Assembly (NCBI RefSeq): GCF_000739015.1
Contig: NZ_JPUG01000068.1
Span: forward strand, 186,001 to 250,000
Source: Microvirga sp. BSC39
GTDB lineage: Bacteria > Pseudomonadota > Alphaproteobacteria > Rhizobiales > Beijerinckiaceae
DNA length: 64,000 nt
Direction: 5' to 3'
The position numbers and the translations under genes were made by a program. Below, in pieces: positions 41,556-53,062 of the stretch. Under the pieces are notes generated by a model that was not told where the DNA came from, ran no database searches, and saw only the letters and a program-made list of their open reading frames with translations. Positions within the stretch are counted from its first letter, which is position 1; every line of letters starts with the position of its first letter.

Positions 41556-42992
41556 TTAGCGGCCCGACGCACCGTCCCCGAGCCCGGTGGAGGGCGGTCT
41601 GTCCTTCACAATCCTGTGTCCCGACATCTCGGCGCCCGCATTCGGCGAGAGGCGGATGAAGATGAATCCGGACAGCGCCGAGATGGCGGCGACCGCCCAG
41701 AAGGCCGGTCCGAAATCGGCCGCCGTGATCCCGGGCGCGCCGTCCATGCTGGAGGCCATTTCCAACACGAAGGCTCCGAACGCCACGCCGATGCTGAGCG
41801 AGACCTGCTGGATGGCGCTTCCTAGGCTCGTGGCGTAGCTCATCTCCCGGTTGGAGATTTCCGCGTAACCGATGGCGTTGAGGCTCGTGAACTGAAGCGA
41901 GCGGAAGCAGCCGCCGACCAGCAGGATGATCATGATGAGCCAGTGCGGCGTCTCTGGCGTGAAGAACCCGTTGGCCGCCACGAATGCCGCACCGATGAAG
42001 GCGTTGATGGTGAGCAGCCTGCGAAAGCCCGTGCGTTCGAGGATGCGCTTGGCCATGGTCTTCATGAACAGCGCGCCCACGGCCGCGATGAAGGTGAGCG
42101 AGCCCGACGCCAGGGGACCCAGGCCGAAGCCCACCTGCAGCATCAGCGGCAGCAGGAACGGGATCGCTCCGATGCCGATGCGGAAGAGCGAGCCGCCGAC
42201 GACGCTGACGCGAAAGGTCGGCACCTTGAGCAGGCTCAGATGCAGGACCGGGTAGGGCGTGCGCCTTGCGTGAAAGACATAGAGGACTAGGCTGATGCCT
42301 CCGACCACCATGCATCCGATCGAGATCTGGGTCGGGACGAGATGCTGCCCGGTGGTGGAGAAACCGAGCATCAGCAGGGAGAAGCCGACGCCGGTCAGCA
42401 GGAAACCGATGAGATCCAGCGGCGGCGTGTCGTCTTCCCTGATGTTCGGAACGAACTTCAAGGCACAGATGATGCCGAGGATCCCGATGGGGATGTTGAT
42501 GAAGAAGATCCAGCGCCAGTGGGCGAATTCCGTGATGAAGCCCCCGAGCGGCGGTCCGATGATGGGACCGATGAGGGCCGGGATCGTGAGCGTTGCCAGC
42601 GCCTGCACCACCTCGCTGCGGGCGACGCTGCGCAGGAGCACGAGGCGCCCGACCGGCACCATCATGGCCCCGCCGGCGCCTTGAACGAAGCGGGAGAACA
42701 CGAACCATTCGAGGGAATTGGCCCAGGCGCAGGCGAGCGAGCCCGCCATGAATACGCCGATGGCGGCGGTGAAGATGGTGCGGGCCCCGTACTTGTCGGC
42801 CATCCAGCCCGAGATCGGGATAAAGATCGCGAGGCTCACCAGATAGGAGGTCAGCGCCAGCTTGAGGGCGATGGGGGCGGTTCCCAGATCCTGCGCGATC
42901 ATCGGCAGCGATGTGGAGATCACGGTCGAATCCATGTTCTCCATGAACAGGGCCGTCGCGATGATCAGCGGGAGAAGGCGGGATTGACGCAT
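41556..42992 (-). CDS. MFS drug exporter, DHA2 (EmrB/QacA) family
   Basis: 478 residues, 14 predicted helices. Signature blocks: FMENMDSTVISTSLPMIAQDLG in helix 1, LVSLAIFIPISGWMADKYGART (motif A), FVQGAGGAMMVPVGRLVLLR, and PIIGPPLGGFITEFAHWRWIFFINIPIG (antiporter motif C). It should export hydrophobic compounds by proton antiport. No membrane fusion partner is adjacent. ATG at 42992 is chosen at the family start; the frame reaches 43028. The dienelactone hydrolase gene follows by 37 bases. Confidence 0.92.
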   Translation of the reverse strand: MRQSRLLPLIIATALFMENMDSTVISTSLPMIAQDLGTAPIALKLALTSYLVSLAIFIPISGWMADKYGARTIFTAAIGVFMAGSLACAWANSLEWFVFSRFVQGAGGAMMVPVGRLVLLRSVARSEVVQALATLTIPALIGPIIGPPLGGFITEFAHWRWIFFINIPIGILGIICALKFVPNIREDDTPPLDLIGFLLTGVGFSLLMLGFSTTGQHLVPTQISIGCMVVGGISLVLYVFHARRTPYPVLHLSLLKVPTFRVSVVGGSLFRIGIGAIPFLLPLMLQVGFGLGPLASGSLTFIAAVGALFMKTMAKRILERTGFRRLLTINAFIGAAFVAANGFFTPETPHWLIMIILLVGGCFRSLQFTSLNAIGYAEISNREMSYATSLGSAIQQVSLSIGVAFGAFVLEMASSMDGAPGITAADFGPAFWAVAAISALSGFIFIRLSPNAGAEMSGHRIVKDRPPSTGLGDGASGR

Positions 42993-43090
42993 GACCGCCG
43001 GACTTAGCGCTCGGCAACCTTCTTGCAAAGGCCTTGGTCGTGCATTGCTGATCTTCTGGGGATGCGTCTCTCAACCCTTTGCGAAAATGA

Positions 43091-44659
<1,569 letters not shown>

Positions 44660-44678
44660 GCTTAACGCGAGCCACCCC

Positions 44679-45110
44679 ATGAGCATCTCCTCCGTCATCC
44701 TGCCCGTCCTCGTCCAGGTCGGGCTCACCCTGATCCTGCTGTTCTGGATGGGCCGGACCCGGGTCGGCCATCTTCGCAAGGGCGAGGTGCGGGTGAAGGA
44801 CATCGCGCTCGGCCAGCGCAACTGGCCTGCCCGAGTGACGCAGATCCAGAACGCGTATCACAACCAGTTCGAGCTGCCGGTGCTGTTCTATGCCCTGGTG
44901 GCCCTGGCGCTGATCACCCGCAAGGCGGACATGCTGTTCGTGGTCATGTCCTGGATATTCGTGGTGAGCCGCTTGGTTCACGCGGCGATCCATACGACCT
45001 CGAACAAGATCTCCCAGCGCTTCATGGCGTTCGTGTTCGGGGTGCTGATCCTAGCCGCCATGTGGGTGATCTTCGGGATCCGCATCTTTGCGGCGGAGTC
45101 GGGCGTTTAA
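44679..45110 (+). CDS. MAPEG-family membrane protein
   Basis: 143 residues with four membrane helices. QRNWPARVTQIQNAYHNQFELPVLFYALVALALI at 47-80 is the MAPEG block (Asn/Gln/Glu around helix 2), followed by VSRLVHAAIHTTSNKISQR. The family includes membrane glutathione transferases; most bacterial members have no assigned substrate. It begins 19 bases after guaB, probably co-transcribed, and ends before a strong stem-loop. Confidence 0.88.
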   Translation: MSISSVILPVLVQVGLTLILLFWMGRTRVGHLRKGEVRVKDIALGQRNWPARVTQIQNAYHNQFELPVLFYALVALALITRKADMLFVVMSWIFVVSRLVHAAIHTTSNKISQRFMAFVFGVLILAAMWVIFGIRIFAAESGV

Positions 45111-45117
45111 GTCAGGA

Positions 45118-45143
45118 CGGGATGGGCGTTCGCGCCCATCCCG
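45118..45143. terminator. Stem-loop between MAPEG and lipoprotein genes
   Basis: CGGGATGGGCG (45118-45128), TTCG tetraloop, CGCCCATCCCG (45133-45143): 11 perfect pairs. No T-run on either side, but it sits between two convergent genes. Confidence 0.6.
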
Positions 45144-45152
45144 CTCAAGTGA

Positions 45153-45302
45153 TTAGTAACGACGGCCGCTCTCGAGCTGGGTCTTGGCGTCGGTCTGCTT
45201 CATGGGAGGCGACTGGATGTCGGCAGCCGGGGCGGTGGCGCAGGCGGCGATCGCGAGGGTGAGGCCGAGGGCGACAAGGCCGCGGGTCAGGCGGGTCAAC
45301 AT
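45153..45302 (-). CDS. Small lipoprotein
   Basis: 49 residues. The signal peptide LTRLTRGLVALGLTLAIAAC ends in a lipobox (IAAC at 17-20), so Cys20 is expected to be lipidated; the mature part is only 30 residues, polar, ending QLESGRRY. TGGAGACC precedes the ATG at 45302. An Asp does not follow the Cys, so outer membrane sorting is likely. Small lipoproteins of this type are widespread; function unknown. Confidence 0.72.
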   Translation of the reverse strand: MLTRLTRGLVALGLTLAIAACATAPAADIQSPPMKQTDAKTQLESGRRY

Positions 45303-45425
45303 AGAGTTGGTCTCCAGAAGAGGAATCGTGCGGAATGCACGCACTCTCTCAAGTCACGTCTGATCCTGACGGAAAATAGGAAACATTGTGTCGTATCTAC
45401 GGCCAAGCTCGAGTGTGCTTTTCTC

Positions 45426-46724
45426 ATGACACCTGCCGCCCGCATCTCCGCCGCCATCGAAGTCTTGGCCGATATCGAGGCCCGGCGCCGCCCGGCCACC
45501 GACGCCCTCAAGGATTGGGGCCTGTCGCACCGCTTCGCCGGCTCCAAGGACCGGGCCGCCATCGCGAGCCTGGTCTACGACGCCCTGCGCCGGAAGGCCT
45601 CCGCCGCCTGGATCATGGGGGACAACGCCCCGCGGGCCGTGGTGCTCGGCATGCTGCGGCTGCAGCGCGGGCTCGATGTCGATGCCATCGCGGCCCTCTG
45701 CTCGGGCGATCGCTTTGCTCCCGAGCCGCTCTCAGGCACCGAGCGCGAGCGGCTGGACAAGGCCGACCTCTCCGGCGCCCCCGCCCATGTGGCGGGCGAC
45801 TTCCCGGACTGGATCGAGCCGTCGCTCCAGAGGCTCCTCGGCGACGAACTCGTGCCCGAGATGCAGGCGCTGTCCACCCGTGCGCCCCTGGACCTGAGGA
45901 TCAACACCCTCAAGGTCTCCTCCCGCGAGGAGGCGCATGATGCCCTGCCGCATCTGGGCGCCGTCGAGACGCCGCTCTCGCCGCTGGGCTTGCGGATCCT
46001 GCCGGGCGAGGACGGGCGCGGACCCGCCGTGCAGTCCGAGCCTGAGTTCCTGAAGGGCTGGATCGAGATCCAGGACGAGGGCTCGCAGCTCGTGGCGCTG
46101 ATGTCGGGCGCCAAGCCCGGCGAGCAGGTGGTGGACCTCTGCGCGGGCGGCGGCGGCAAGACCCTGGCCCTCGCGGCCCTGATGGAGAACCACGGCCAGA
46201 TCTACGCCACGGACAACGACGCCCGCCGCCTTGCGCCGATCCACGACCGTCTGATGCGGGCGGGCGTCCGCAACGTCCAGGTCCGCACGCCGAGGGCCAA
46301 GGCCGACGCGGTGACCGATCTCGACGGACGCATGGATTGCGTTCTCGTGGACGCGCCCTGCACAGGCGTGGGCACCTGGCGGCGCAACCCGGATGCGAAA
46401 TGGCGCCTCAGGCCCGGCAGCTTGGAGGTTCGGCGCAAGGAACAGGCAGCGGTGCTCGACCGGGCGGCAGGGCTCGTGAAGCCGGGCGGCCGCATCGTCT
46501 ACATCACCTGCTCGATTCTCCCTGAGGAGAACGACGACGCGCTCGCGGGCTTCCTGGAGCGTCACGAGGGCTTCAAGCCGGTCTCCCACGAGGAGATGCT
46601 GGGCAAGTCCGAACTCGGCTTCCTCAAGAACGCCACCCGCAGGACTGCCTATGGGCTTCAGCTGACGCCGCAGCAGACCGGCACCGACGGCTTCTTCATC
46701 GCTGTGCTTCTGCGCAAGGCCTAG
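45426..46724 (+). CDS. rsmB: RsmB/NOP-family rRNA (cytosine-5) methyltransferase
   Basis: 432 residues. An N-terminal NusB-like domain (to about 150) is followed by the catalytic fold: VVDLCAGGGGKTLALAALM (SAM), VDAPCTGVGTWRRNPDAKW with one catalytic Cys, and ITCSILPEEN with the second. It methylates cytosine in 16S rRNA, position 967 if a true RsmB orthologue. Genes in alphaproteobacteria of this type often lie near guaB/guaA, as here. ATG at 45426. Confidence 0.9.
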   Translation: MTPAARISAAIEVLADIEARRRPATDALKDWGLSHRFAGSKDRAAIASLVYDALRRKASAAWIMGDNAPRAVVLGMLRLQRGLDVDAIAALCSGDRFAPEPLSGTERERLDKADLSGAPAHVAGDFPDWIEPSLQRLLGDELVPEMQALSTRAPLDLRINTLKVSSREEAHDALPHLGAVETPLSPLGLRILPGEDGRGPAVQSEPEFLKGWIEIQDEGSQLVALMSGAKPGEQVVDLCAGGGGKTLALAALMENHGQIYATDNDARRLAPIHDRLMRAGVRNVQVRTPRAKADAVTDLDGRMDCVLVDAPCTGVGTWRRNPDAKWRLRPGSLEVRRKEQAAVLDRAAGLVKPGGRIVYITCSILPEENDDALAGFLERHEGFKPVSHEEMLGKSELGFLKNATRRTAYGLQLTPQQTGTDGFFIAVLLRKA

Positions 46725-46966
46725 AGGCCGACGATCTTTCTCCAGAGTTAGTCCCGAAGGGATCGAGAAGGACTGGGATTACGGTCTCGCGGTCAGATTT
46801 TCTCCGCGAGCAGGAAGGGAAGCTGAAGTATTCGCAGGGATCCGGAAAATATTCCGTAGGCGCAATGTGCTTAGACATTAAGAGTTGTTGCCGGTCTCTC
46901 AAACGGATCTAAGCTCGCGGCAATAAATCAATTCAGGGAGGGGGCGACTGCCAAAGGAGAACAACA

Positions 46967-48193
46967 ATGGCGGTACGCACAGGAACCAATCGCGGTGATG
47001 CCTTGAGGGGGACGAGGGCGAGCGACACCCTCAACGGCCTCGGAGGAGACGACACGATCGTCGGCGGCCGCGGGCACGACGTTCTGAACGGTGGATTGGG
47101 TGACGACCTTCTCCGTGGCGGGCCAGGACGAGACCGTCTCATCGGTGGGCCGGGGGAGGACTGGGCCGACTACCGGGATGCGGCCACCGCGGTGACCGTT
47201 TATCTGGGCAGCCCGACTCGAAATACAGGGGAGGCCCTGGGAGACCGCTACTCGTCCATCGAGCGCCTAAGAGGTGGCCGTTTCGACGATACTCTTGTCG
47301 GTACCTCCCGCGACAACGTGCTTGAAGGCGTGACGGGTGCGGACATTCTCAATGGAAGCCTGGGCTTCGACTTCGCCCGATACAAGTCCGCTCCTGAGGG
47401 CGTAACAGCCAGCCTCGCGGATCCATCCGTGAATACGGGTCATGCCGCCGGCGATACTTACATTTCAATCGAAGGCCTCCAGGGCAGCGACTTCGCCGAT
47501 ACGCTGATCGGCGACGCCAACAAGAACGTCCTTGTCGGCGGATTGGGAGCCGATGTTCTCAACGGCGGCGACGGGTTCGATTTCGCACGATACGACGTGT
47601 ATCACAACGGCCGGCTCGGCGTGACGGCGGACCTGTCGAACTCCGCGCTGAACCAGGGCCGCAACGCTATCGGGGACAGCTATGTCTCGATCGAAGGCCT
47701 CGTCGGCACGCGCTTTGCGGACCGGCTCACCGGTGACGACGCAGCCAACAACCTGCAGGGGCAGGCCGGAAACGACAGGCTCAACGGCAATGGCGGGAAC
47801 GATACGATCACCGGCGGTTCGGGGCACGACCGGATCAACGGCGGCTACGGCAACGATGTCCTGAAGGGAGAGTCGGGGCGCGATTCCTTCGTGTTCGACA
47901 GCACCTTGAATGCCACGGAGAACGTCGACCGGATCCGGGCCTTCTCCGTCCGGGACGATACGATCCGCCTCGACGATGCGGTCTTCACTGAGGTGGGCCC
48001 CACCGGTCGTCTGGCACAGGCCGCCTTCTACAGGGGAGCCGAGGCGCACGACGCCAACGACAGGATCATCTACAACCGGGCGACGGGCGCGCTTTACTAC
48101 GATCCTGACGGGGACGGGGCAGCGGCTCAAGTCCAGTTCGCCCAGATGGCTCGAGGGCTCGGGCTGAAGAGCACCGATTTCCTCGTGTTCTAG
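46967..48193 (+). CDS. RTX calcium-binding protein
   Basis: 408 residues, no classical signal peptide. Nonapeptide RTX repeats (GGxGxDxLx) occur at about 25-65, for example [20 protein letters not shown], and again at 260-305. Between them a ~95-residue unit repeats nearly three times, each with a DFARY, GVTASL or equivalent, NTG...GDxYxSIEGL and FADTLxGD block. The C-terminal FVFDSTLN...FLVF region is the type I secretion signal form. AAAGGAG is well placed before the ATG. No ABC/HlyD/TolC genes are adjacent. It is likely secreted and calcium-stabilised; role unknown. Confidence 0.9.
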   Translation: MAVRTGTNRGDALRGTRASDTLNGLGGDDTIVGGRGHDVLNGGLGDDLLRGGPGRDRLIGGPGEDWADYRDAATAVTVYLGSPTRNTGEALGDRYSSIERLRGGRFDDTLVGTSRDNVLEGVTGADILNGSLGFDFARYKSAPEGVTASLADPSVNTGHAAGDTYISIEGLQGSDFADTLIGDANKNVLVGGLGADVLNGGDGFDFARYDVYHNGRLGVTADLSNSALNQGRNAIGDSYVSIEGLVGTRFADRLTGDDAANNLQGQAGNDRLNGNGGNDTITGGSGHDRINGGYGNDVLKGESGRDSFVFDSTLNATENVDRIRAFSVRDDTIRLDDAVFTEVGPTGRLAQAAFYRGAEAHDANDRIIYNRATGALYYDPDGDGAAAQVQFAQMARGLGLKSTDFLVF

Positions 48194-48220
48194 TCAGCCG
48201 CACCTCCCGGCGGTCATCCG

Positions 48221-48254
48221 AGCCCCGGTTGCCTCACAAGCGACCGGGGCTTTT
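48221..48254 (+). terminator. Rho-independent terminator after RTX gene
   Basis: AGCCCCGGT (48221-48229) pairs with ACCGGGGCT around 13 bases, followed by TTTTG. Confidence 0.85.
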
Positions 48255-48408
48255 GCTTGACGGTGGAGCGGGCGCGGCCCCTGCCGCCGGGCCATCAAAA
48301 TCGCGGGACTGTAGGCCTCGGAACCTCAAAGAACATGACATCCGGGCCGATATGAGGGTAAAGCACGGGAGCTTTCCGCTCCTTCCTTCAGGGCCCACGC
48401 GAGAGACC

Positions 48409-49965
48409 ATGACCCAGACCCACGACAAGATCCTCATCATCGATTTCGGCTCCCAGGTGACACAGCTCATCGCCCGGCGCGTGCGCGAGGATGGGGTCTA
48501 TTCCGAGGTCGTTCCGTTCCAGAAGGCTGCCGAAGCCATTCGGACCATGAAGCCCAAGGGCGTGATCCTCTCCGGCGGGCCGGAATCGGTCACGACAGAC
48601 GCCTCGCCCCGCGCGCCGAAGGAGGTTTTCGAGGCAGGTCTTCCGGTCTTCGGCATCTGTTACGGCCAGCAGACCATGGCGGCGCAGCTCGGCGGCTCGG
48701 TCGAGGGCGGGCACCACTCCGAGTTCGGCCGCGCCGAGATCGAGGTTCTCACCGAGAGCCCGATCTTCCAGGGCGTCTGGCAGGTCGGCAAGAAATATCC
48801 CGTCTGGATGAGCCACGGCGACCGGGTGACCAAGCTGCCCGAGGGCTTCGAGGTGCTCGCCGCCTCCGAGAATGCGCCCTTCGCGGTGGTGGCCGACGAG
48901 GCGCACAAGTTCTACGGCGTGCAGTTCCACCCGGAGGTGGTGCACACCCCCCAGGGAGCCCAGCTGATCCGCAACTTCGTGCGCGACATCGCCGGCTGCC
49001 GGGGCGACTGGACCATGAAGGCCTTCCGCGAGGAGGCCATCGAGCGCATCCGCGCCCAGGTCGGCACCGGCCGGGTGATCTGCGGCCTGTCCGGTGGCGT
49101 CGATTCCGCCGTGGCGGCCGTCCTCATCCACGAGGCCATCGGCGACCAGCTCACCTGCGTGTTCGTCGATCACGGCCTGCTGCGCGCCTCGGAAGCCGAG
49201 CAGGTGGTGACGCTGTTCCGCGACCACTACAACATCCCGCTCGTCCATGTGCAGGCGCAGGACCTGTTCATCGGCGCGTTGGAGGGCGTGTCGGACCCCG
49301 AGGTCAAGCGCAAGACCATCGGCCGGCTCTTCATCGACGTGTTCGACGAGGAGGCCAAGAAGATCGGCGGCGCGGATTTCCTCGCGCAGGGAACGCTCTA
49401 TCCCGACGTGATCGAGAGCGTCTCCTTCACCGGCGGCCCCTCCGTCACCATCAAGAGCCACCACAATGTGGGCGGCCTGCCCGAGCGCATGAAGATGAAG
49501 CTTGTGGAGCCCCTGCGCGAGCTGTTCAAGGACGAGGTGCGGGTGCTCGGCCGCGAGCTCGGCCTGCCCGATGCCTTCGTGGGCCGCCACCCGTTCCCGG
49601 GTCCGGGCCTCGCGATCCGCGTGCCCGGCGAGATCACCCGCGAAAAACTCGACATCCTGCGCAAGGCCGATGCGATCTATCTGGAAGAGATCCGCAACGC
49701 GGGCCTCTACGACGTGATCTGGCAGGCCTTCGCCGTGCTGCTGCCGGTGAAGACCGTGGGCGTCATGGGCGATGCCCGCACCTACGACCATGTCTGCGCG
49801 CTTCGCGCCGTCACCTCCATCGACGGCATGACGGCGGATTTTTACTCCTTCGACATGACCTTCCTCGGCCGTGTCGCAACCCGCATCATCAACGAGGTGA
49901 AGGGCATCAACCGCGTCACCTACGACATCACGTCGAAGCCGCCCGGCACCATCGAGTGGGAATAG
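48409..49965 (+). CDS. guaA: GMP synthase (glutamine-hydrolysing)
   Basis: 518 residues. Class I amidotransferase: [15 protein letters not shown] with catalytic Cys and VQFHPEV with His. ATP pyrophosphatase: [15 protein letters not shown]-loop; C-terminal dimer domain ends GTIEWE. It converts XMP to GMP. ATG at 48409 begins the family N-terminus; the open frame extends to 48229 across the terminator region. The Spx/ArsC-like gene starts 4 bases downstream. Confidence 0.97.
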   Translation: MTQTHDKILIIDFGSQVTQLIARRVREDGVYSEVVPFQKAAEAIRTMKPKGVILSGGPESVTTDASPRAPKEVFEAGLPVFGICYGQQTMAAQLGGSVEGGHHSEFGRAEIEVLTESPIFQGVWQVGKKYPVWMSHGDRVTKLPEGFEVLAASENAPFAVVADEAHKFYGVQFHPEVVHTPQGAQLIRNFVRDIAGCRGDWTMKAFREEAIERIRAQVGTGRVICGLSGGVDSAVAAVLIHEAIGDQLTCVFVDHGLLRASEAEQVVTLFRDHYNIPLVHVQAQDLFIGALEGVSDPEVKRKTIGRLFIDVFDEEAKKIGGADFLAQGTLYPDVIESVSFTGGPSVTIKSHHNVGGLPERMKMKLVEPLRELFKDEVRVLGRELGLPDAFVGRHPFPGPGLAIRVPGEITREKLDILRKADAIYLEEIRNAGLYDVIWQAFAVLLPVKTVGVMGDARTYDHVCALRAVTSIDGMTADFYSFDMTFLGRVATRIINEVKGINRVTYDITSKPPGTIEWE

Positions 49966-49968
49966 CCG

Positions 49969-50316
49969 ATGCCGGTGACGCTCTACGGCATCAAGAACTG
50001 CGACACGATGAAGAAGGCCCGCGCCTGGCTCGACGCCAGGGGCGTGGCCCACACGTTCCACGACTACAAGGCTCAAGGCATCGACCGTGCGCGGCTGGAG
50101 TCGTGGGCGCAAAGCGTCGGCTGGGAGGCGCTCCTCAACCGCGCCGGAACCACCTTCCGCAAGCTTCCCGAGACCGACCGTACAAACCTTGACGAGAGCA
50201 GGGCGTTGTCGCTCATGCTCGACCAGCCCTCCATGATCAAGCGCCCGGTGCTCGACCTCGACGGGCGCCTCCTCGTTGGCTTCAAGCCGGAGATGTATGA
50301 GGCGGCTGTCGGGTAA
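49969..50316 (+). CDS. ArsC/Spx/YffB-family protein
   Basis: 115 residues. TLYGIKNCDTMKKARAWLDARGV at 4-26 has a single Cys11 in the active-site loop, without the CxxC of Spx, and KRPVLDLDGRLLVGFKPEMY closes the thioredoxin-like fold. YffB-type proteins bind glutathione and may reduce thiols; arsenate reductase function needs RxxR anchors that are not complete here. It starts 4 bases after guaA, likely co-transcribed. Confidence 0.88.
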   Translation: MPVTLYGIKNCDTMKKARAWLDARGVAHTFHDYKAQGIDRARLESWAQSVGWEALLNRAGTTFRKLPETDRTNLDESRALSLMLDQPSMIKRPVLDLDGRLLVGFKPEMYEAAVG

Positions 50317-50342
50317 AAGGCGCTCTCAGTCCTGAGTTCTCT

Positions 50343-50430
50343 CGTCATGCCCGGCCTCGTGCCGGGCATCAACGTTTTTGGGATCGCATTGCTAAGACGT
50401 GGATGGCCGGGACGAGCCCGGCCATGACGA
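50343..50430. repeat. Paired A-type palindromes
   Basis: ATGCCCGGC-CTCGT-GCCGGGCAT (50347-50369) and GATGGCCGGG-ACGAG-CCCGGCCAT (50402-50425) are related to palindrome A and separated by 32 bases, in head-to-head order. Confidence 0.7.
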
Positions 50431-50453
50431 GTTTTGATGTGATGGACACTCAA

Positions 50454-50483
50454 CAAAAAGGCGGGCCGCAAAGCCCGCCTTTG
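50454..50483 (-). terminator. Rho-independent terminator of TRAP permease operon
   Basis: On the minus strand AAGGCGGGC and GCCCGCCTT form a 9-bp stem with 6-base loop, followed by TTTGTT. Confidence 0.85.
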
Positions 50484-50504
50484 TCGTGTCCGAGGCCAGC
50501 CGCC

Positions 50505-52397
50505 TTACTGAATCTTCGGCGGCTCGTCGAAGTTCAGGCCAGGGAGGCCGCCCGGGGCGCCGGGCGCGCCGAAGCCGGGGACGAGGAGGTCGTCGAGCTT
50601 CTGCTGCACGGCCGCCGGATCGACCACGGGGCCGGCCGACTTGTAGTGCGTGACGATGCCCGGGAAGAGGACCACGATGGCCACCATGATCAGCTGGATG
50701 ATCACGAAGGGAATCGAGCCCCAGTAGATCTGGCCCGTGGTCACCGGCTCCATGCGCTTGCCCGTGACCTTGTCGATATACGGCACCTTGGGGGCCACGG
50801 AGCGCAGGAAGAACAACGCGAAGCCGAAGGGCGGGTGCATGAACGAGGTCTGCATGTTCACGCCCATCATGACGCCGAACCAGATCAGGTCGATGCCCAG
50901 CTTCTCTGCCGCCGGTCCGAGCAGTGGGATCACGATGAAGGCCAACTCGAAGAAGTCGAGGAAGAAGGCCAGCAGGAACACCATGATGTTGACCACGATC
51001 AGGAAGCCCACCTGGCCGCCCGGAAGCGAGGTCAGCAGATGCTCGACCCAGATGTGCCCGTTGACGCCATAGAAGGTCAGCGAGAACACGCGGGCGCCGA
51101 TCAGGATGAAGAGCACGAAGGCGGAGAGTTTCGCCGTCGCTTCTGTCGCCTGGCGCACGATGGTGAAGTTGAACCGGTTCGGGTTGTTGTCGAGCCGGCG
51201 CTTCACGGCGGCCAGGATCACCGCCCCGAGGGCGCCCATCGCGCCGCCTTCCGTGGGCGTGGCGAGGCCGATGAAGATGGTGCCGAGCACGAGGAAGATG
51301 AGCAGCAGCGGAGGCACCATGACGAAGGTGGTCTGCTGCGCCATGTTGGACATGAGGCGAAGGCCGGTGAAGCGCTCGACGATGCCCACCACCAGGGCAT
51401 AGGCCGCGCCCGCGATGACCATTTCCAGGGTCAGGGCGGTGCGCTCGTAGCCCTGGTTGCTGAGAACCACGTAGGCGCCCACGAGGAGCACGGTCAGCAC
51501 GGCGGAGATCGCGATCCGCTTGGCGCCGAGCACCCTGTTCATCAGCGCGCAGATGAGAGCCACGACGGTTCCGACGCAGATCGTCAGGATGACGAAGTCG
51601 GCGCCGGATTTCGTGTTGGTTTGCGACAGGATGTAGTAGCCGACAAGGCCGGAGAAGAGCACCAGAACGCCGAGCTGCCACACGCCGCGCGAGCCGTTGG
51701 GCTCACGGAAGCCGACCGCTTCCAGCGGCAGGCCGGGAGCGGCCTTCGGGTTGATCATCGAGGCCAGGAAGATGTAGCCCGCGTAGAGACTCGACAGGAT
51801 CAGGCCCGGCAGGAAGGCGCCTTCGTACATGTCGCCGACCGAGCGGCCGAGCTGGTCGGCCATGACGATCAGCACGAGCGAGGGCGGGATGATCTGCGCC
51901 AGCGTGCCCGACGCCGCGATGATGCCGGTCGCGAGGCGCCTGTCGTAGCCGTAGCGCAGCATGATCGGCAGCGAGATGAGGCCCATGGAGATCACGGAGG
52001 CCGCGACCACGCCCGTGGTGGCGGCAAGCAGCGCGCCCACGAACACCACCGCGTAGGCGAGGCCGCCGCGCAGGGGGCCGAAGAGCTGGCCGATGGTGTC
52101 GAGCAGGTCCTCGGCCATGCCGGAGCGCTCGAGGACCAGCCCCATGAAGGTGAAGAACGGGATCGCGAGCAGCACCTCGTTCGACATGGTGCCGTAGACG
52201 CGATCCGGCAGCGCCTGGAGCAGGGGCCAGGACAGGTTGATGGTCTCGGGCGCGAGCGGGGCGAGCTCCACTGCGATGAAGAAGAACAGCAGGCCGTTGG
52301 CCGCGAGCGCGAAGGCGACCGGGTAGCCGAGGAGGAGGAAGATCACCAGCGCGCCGAACATGATCGGTGCGAGGTTCTGGGCGATGAAGGCAGCCAT
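50505..52397 (-). CDS. TRAP transporter large permease (DctM), extended form
   Basis: 630 residues, about 200 longer than typical DctM. FFTFMGLVLERSGMAEDLL and GIIAASGTLAQIIPPSLVLIVMADQLG are DctM signatures in the first half; NPFRFNF-less text at 240-345 (extra helices around GAYVVLSNQGYERTALT) is an internal insertion; then LGTIFIGLATPTEGGAMGALG and MQTSFMHPPFGFALFFLRSVAP return to the family core. This long type belongs to the mannitol/chloroaromatic-like branch. It transports an organic acid with sodium and needs a periplasmic DctP protein, not encoded nearby. Confidence 0.92.
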   Translation of the reverse strand: MAAFIAQNLAPIMFGALVIFLLLGYPVAFALAANGLLFFFIAVELAPLAPETINLSWPLLQALPDRVYGTMSNEVLLAIPFFTFMGLVLERSGMAEDLLDTIGQLFGPLRGGLAYAVVFVGALLAATTGVVAASVISMGLISLPIMLRYGYDRRLATGIIAASGTLAQIIPPSLVLIVMADQLGRSVGDMYEGAFLPGLILSSLYAGYIFLASMINPKAAPGLPLEAVGFREPNGSRGVWQLGVLVLFSGLVGYYILSQTNTKSGADFVILTICVGTVVALICALMNRVLGAKRIAISAVLTVLLVGAYVVLSNQGYERTALTLEMVIAGAAYALVVGIVERFTGLRLMSNMAQQTTFVMVPPLLLIFLVLGTIFIGLATPTEGGAMGALGAVILAAVKRRLDNNPNRFNFTIVRQATEATAKLSAFVLFILIGARVFSLTFYGVNGHIWVEHLLTSLPGGQVGFLIVVNIMVFLLAFFLDFFELAFIVIPLLGPAAEKLGIDLIWFGVMMGVNMQTSFMHPPFGFALFFLRSVAPKVPYIDKVTGKRMEPVTTGQIYWGSIPFVIIQLIMVAIVVLFPGIVTHYKSAGPVVDPAAVQQKLDDLLVPGFGAPGAPGGLPGLNFDEPPKIQ

Positions 52398-52435
52398 GGA
52401 CGAGAGACTCCGAATTCAGATCAGGGCGAGGGGCG

Positions 52436-53062
52436 TCAGCGGATGCCGTCGCCTGGAGGCTCGCCGCCCTTGGTTGTGCCCGTGTCGGCCAGCTCGGCGA
52501 TCAGCCGCTCGGCCTCCGCCTCGGGGCTGTGATGGCCGGAATGGTCATGCTCGTCCACCAGCTGGCCGTTCATGATTGCCACGCGCTTGATGAGCTCGCT
52601 CAGCCACTGGAAGGCGAGCGACATGAAGCCCAGCAGGATGAGGCCCTTGGCCGGCCAGATCAGCAGGCCGCCGGCATTGGAGGAGACCTCGCCGGAGCGG
52701 TAGGAATTGAAGAAGTAGGGGAAGCACAGGTAGATCATCAGCGCCAGGAACGGCAGCAGGAAGAACAGGTGGCCGATCAGGTCGATGGTGTCGCGACCGC
52801 GCTTCGAGAGCTTGCTCGACAGGATGTCGATGCGGATGTGCTCGTTGACCTTCAGGGTCCAGGCGGCGCAGAGCATGAACACGGCGCCGAACAGGTACCA
52901 TTGCAGCTCGAGCCAGGCATTGGACGAGACGCCGAAAAGGCGCCGGATGATGGCGTTGATGGCCGAGACCAGGATGGCCACCACGATGGCCCACGCGGCC
53001 AGCTTGCCGATGCGTTCGTTGATCGAGTCGATGACACGGGATAGCCCAAGAAGTGCCGTCAC
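52436..53062 (-). CDS. TRAP transporter small permease (DctQ)
   Basis: 208 residues, four membrane helices. VVAILVSAINAIIRRLFGVSSNAWLELQWYLFGAVFMLCAAWTL is the DctQ signature with the conserved Trp-Glu, then EHIRIDIL and a long acidic, His-containing tail (DEHDHSGHHSPEAEAERL). It pairs with the DctM gene 38 bases downstream. With no dctP gene within 10 kb, the solute-binding protein must be elsewhere. Confidence 0.9.
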   Translation of the reverse strand: MTALLGLSRVIDSINERIGKLAAWAIVVAILVSAINAIIRRLFGVSSNAWLELQWYLFGAVFMLCAAWTLKVNEHIRIDILSSKLSKRGRDTIDLIGHLFFLLPFLALMIYLCFPYFFNSYRSGEVSSNAGGLLIWPAKGLILLGFMSLAFQWLSELIKRVAIMNGQLVDEHDHSGHHSPEAEAERLIAELADTGTTKGGEPPGDGIR

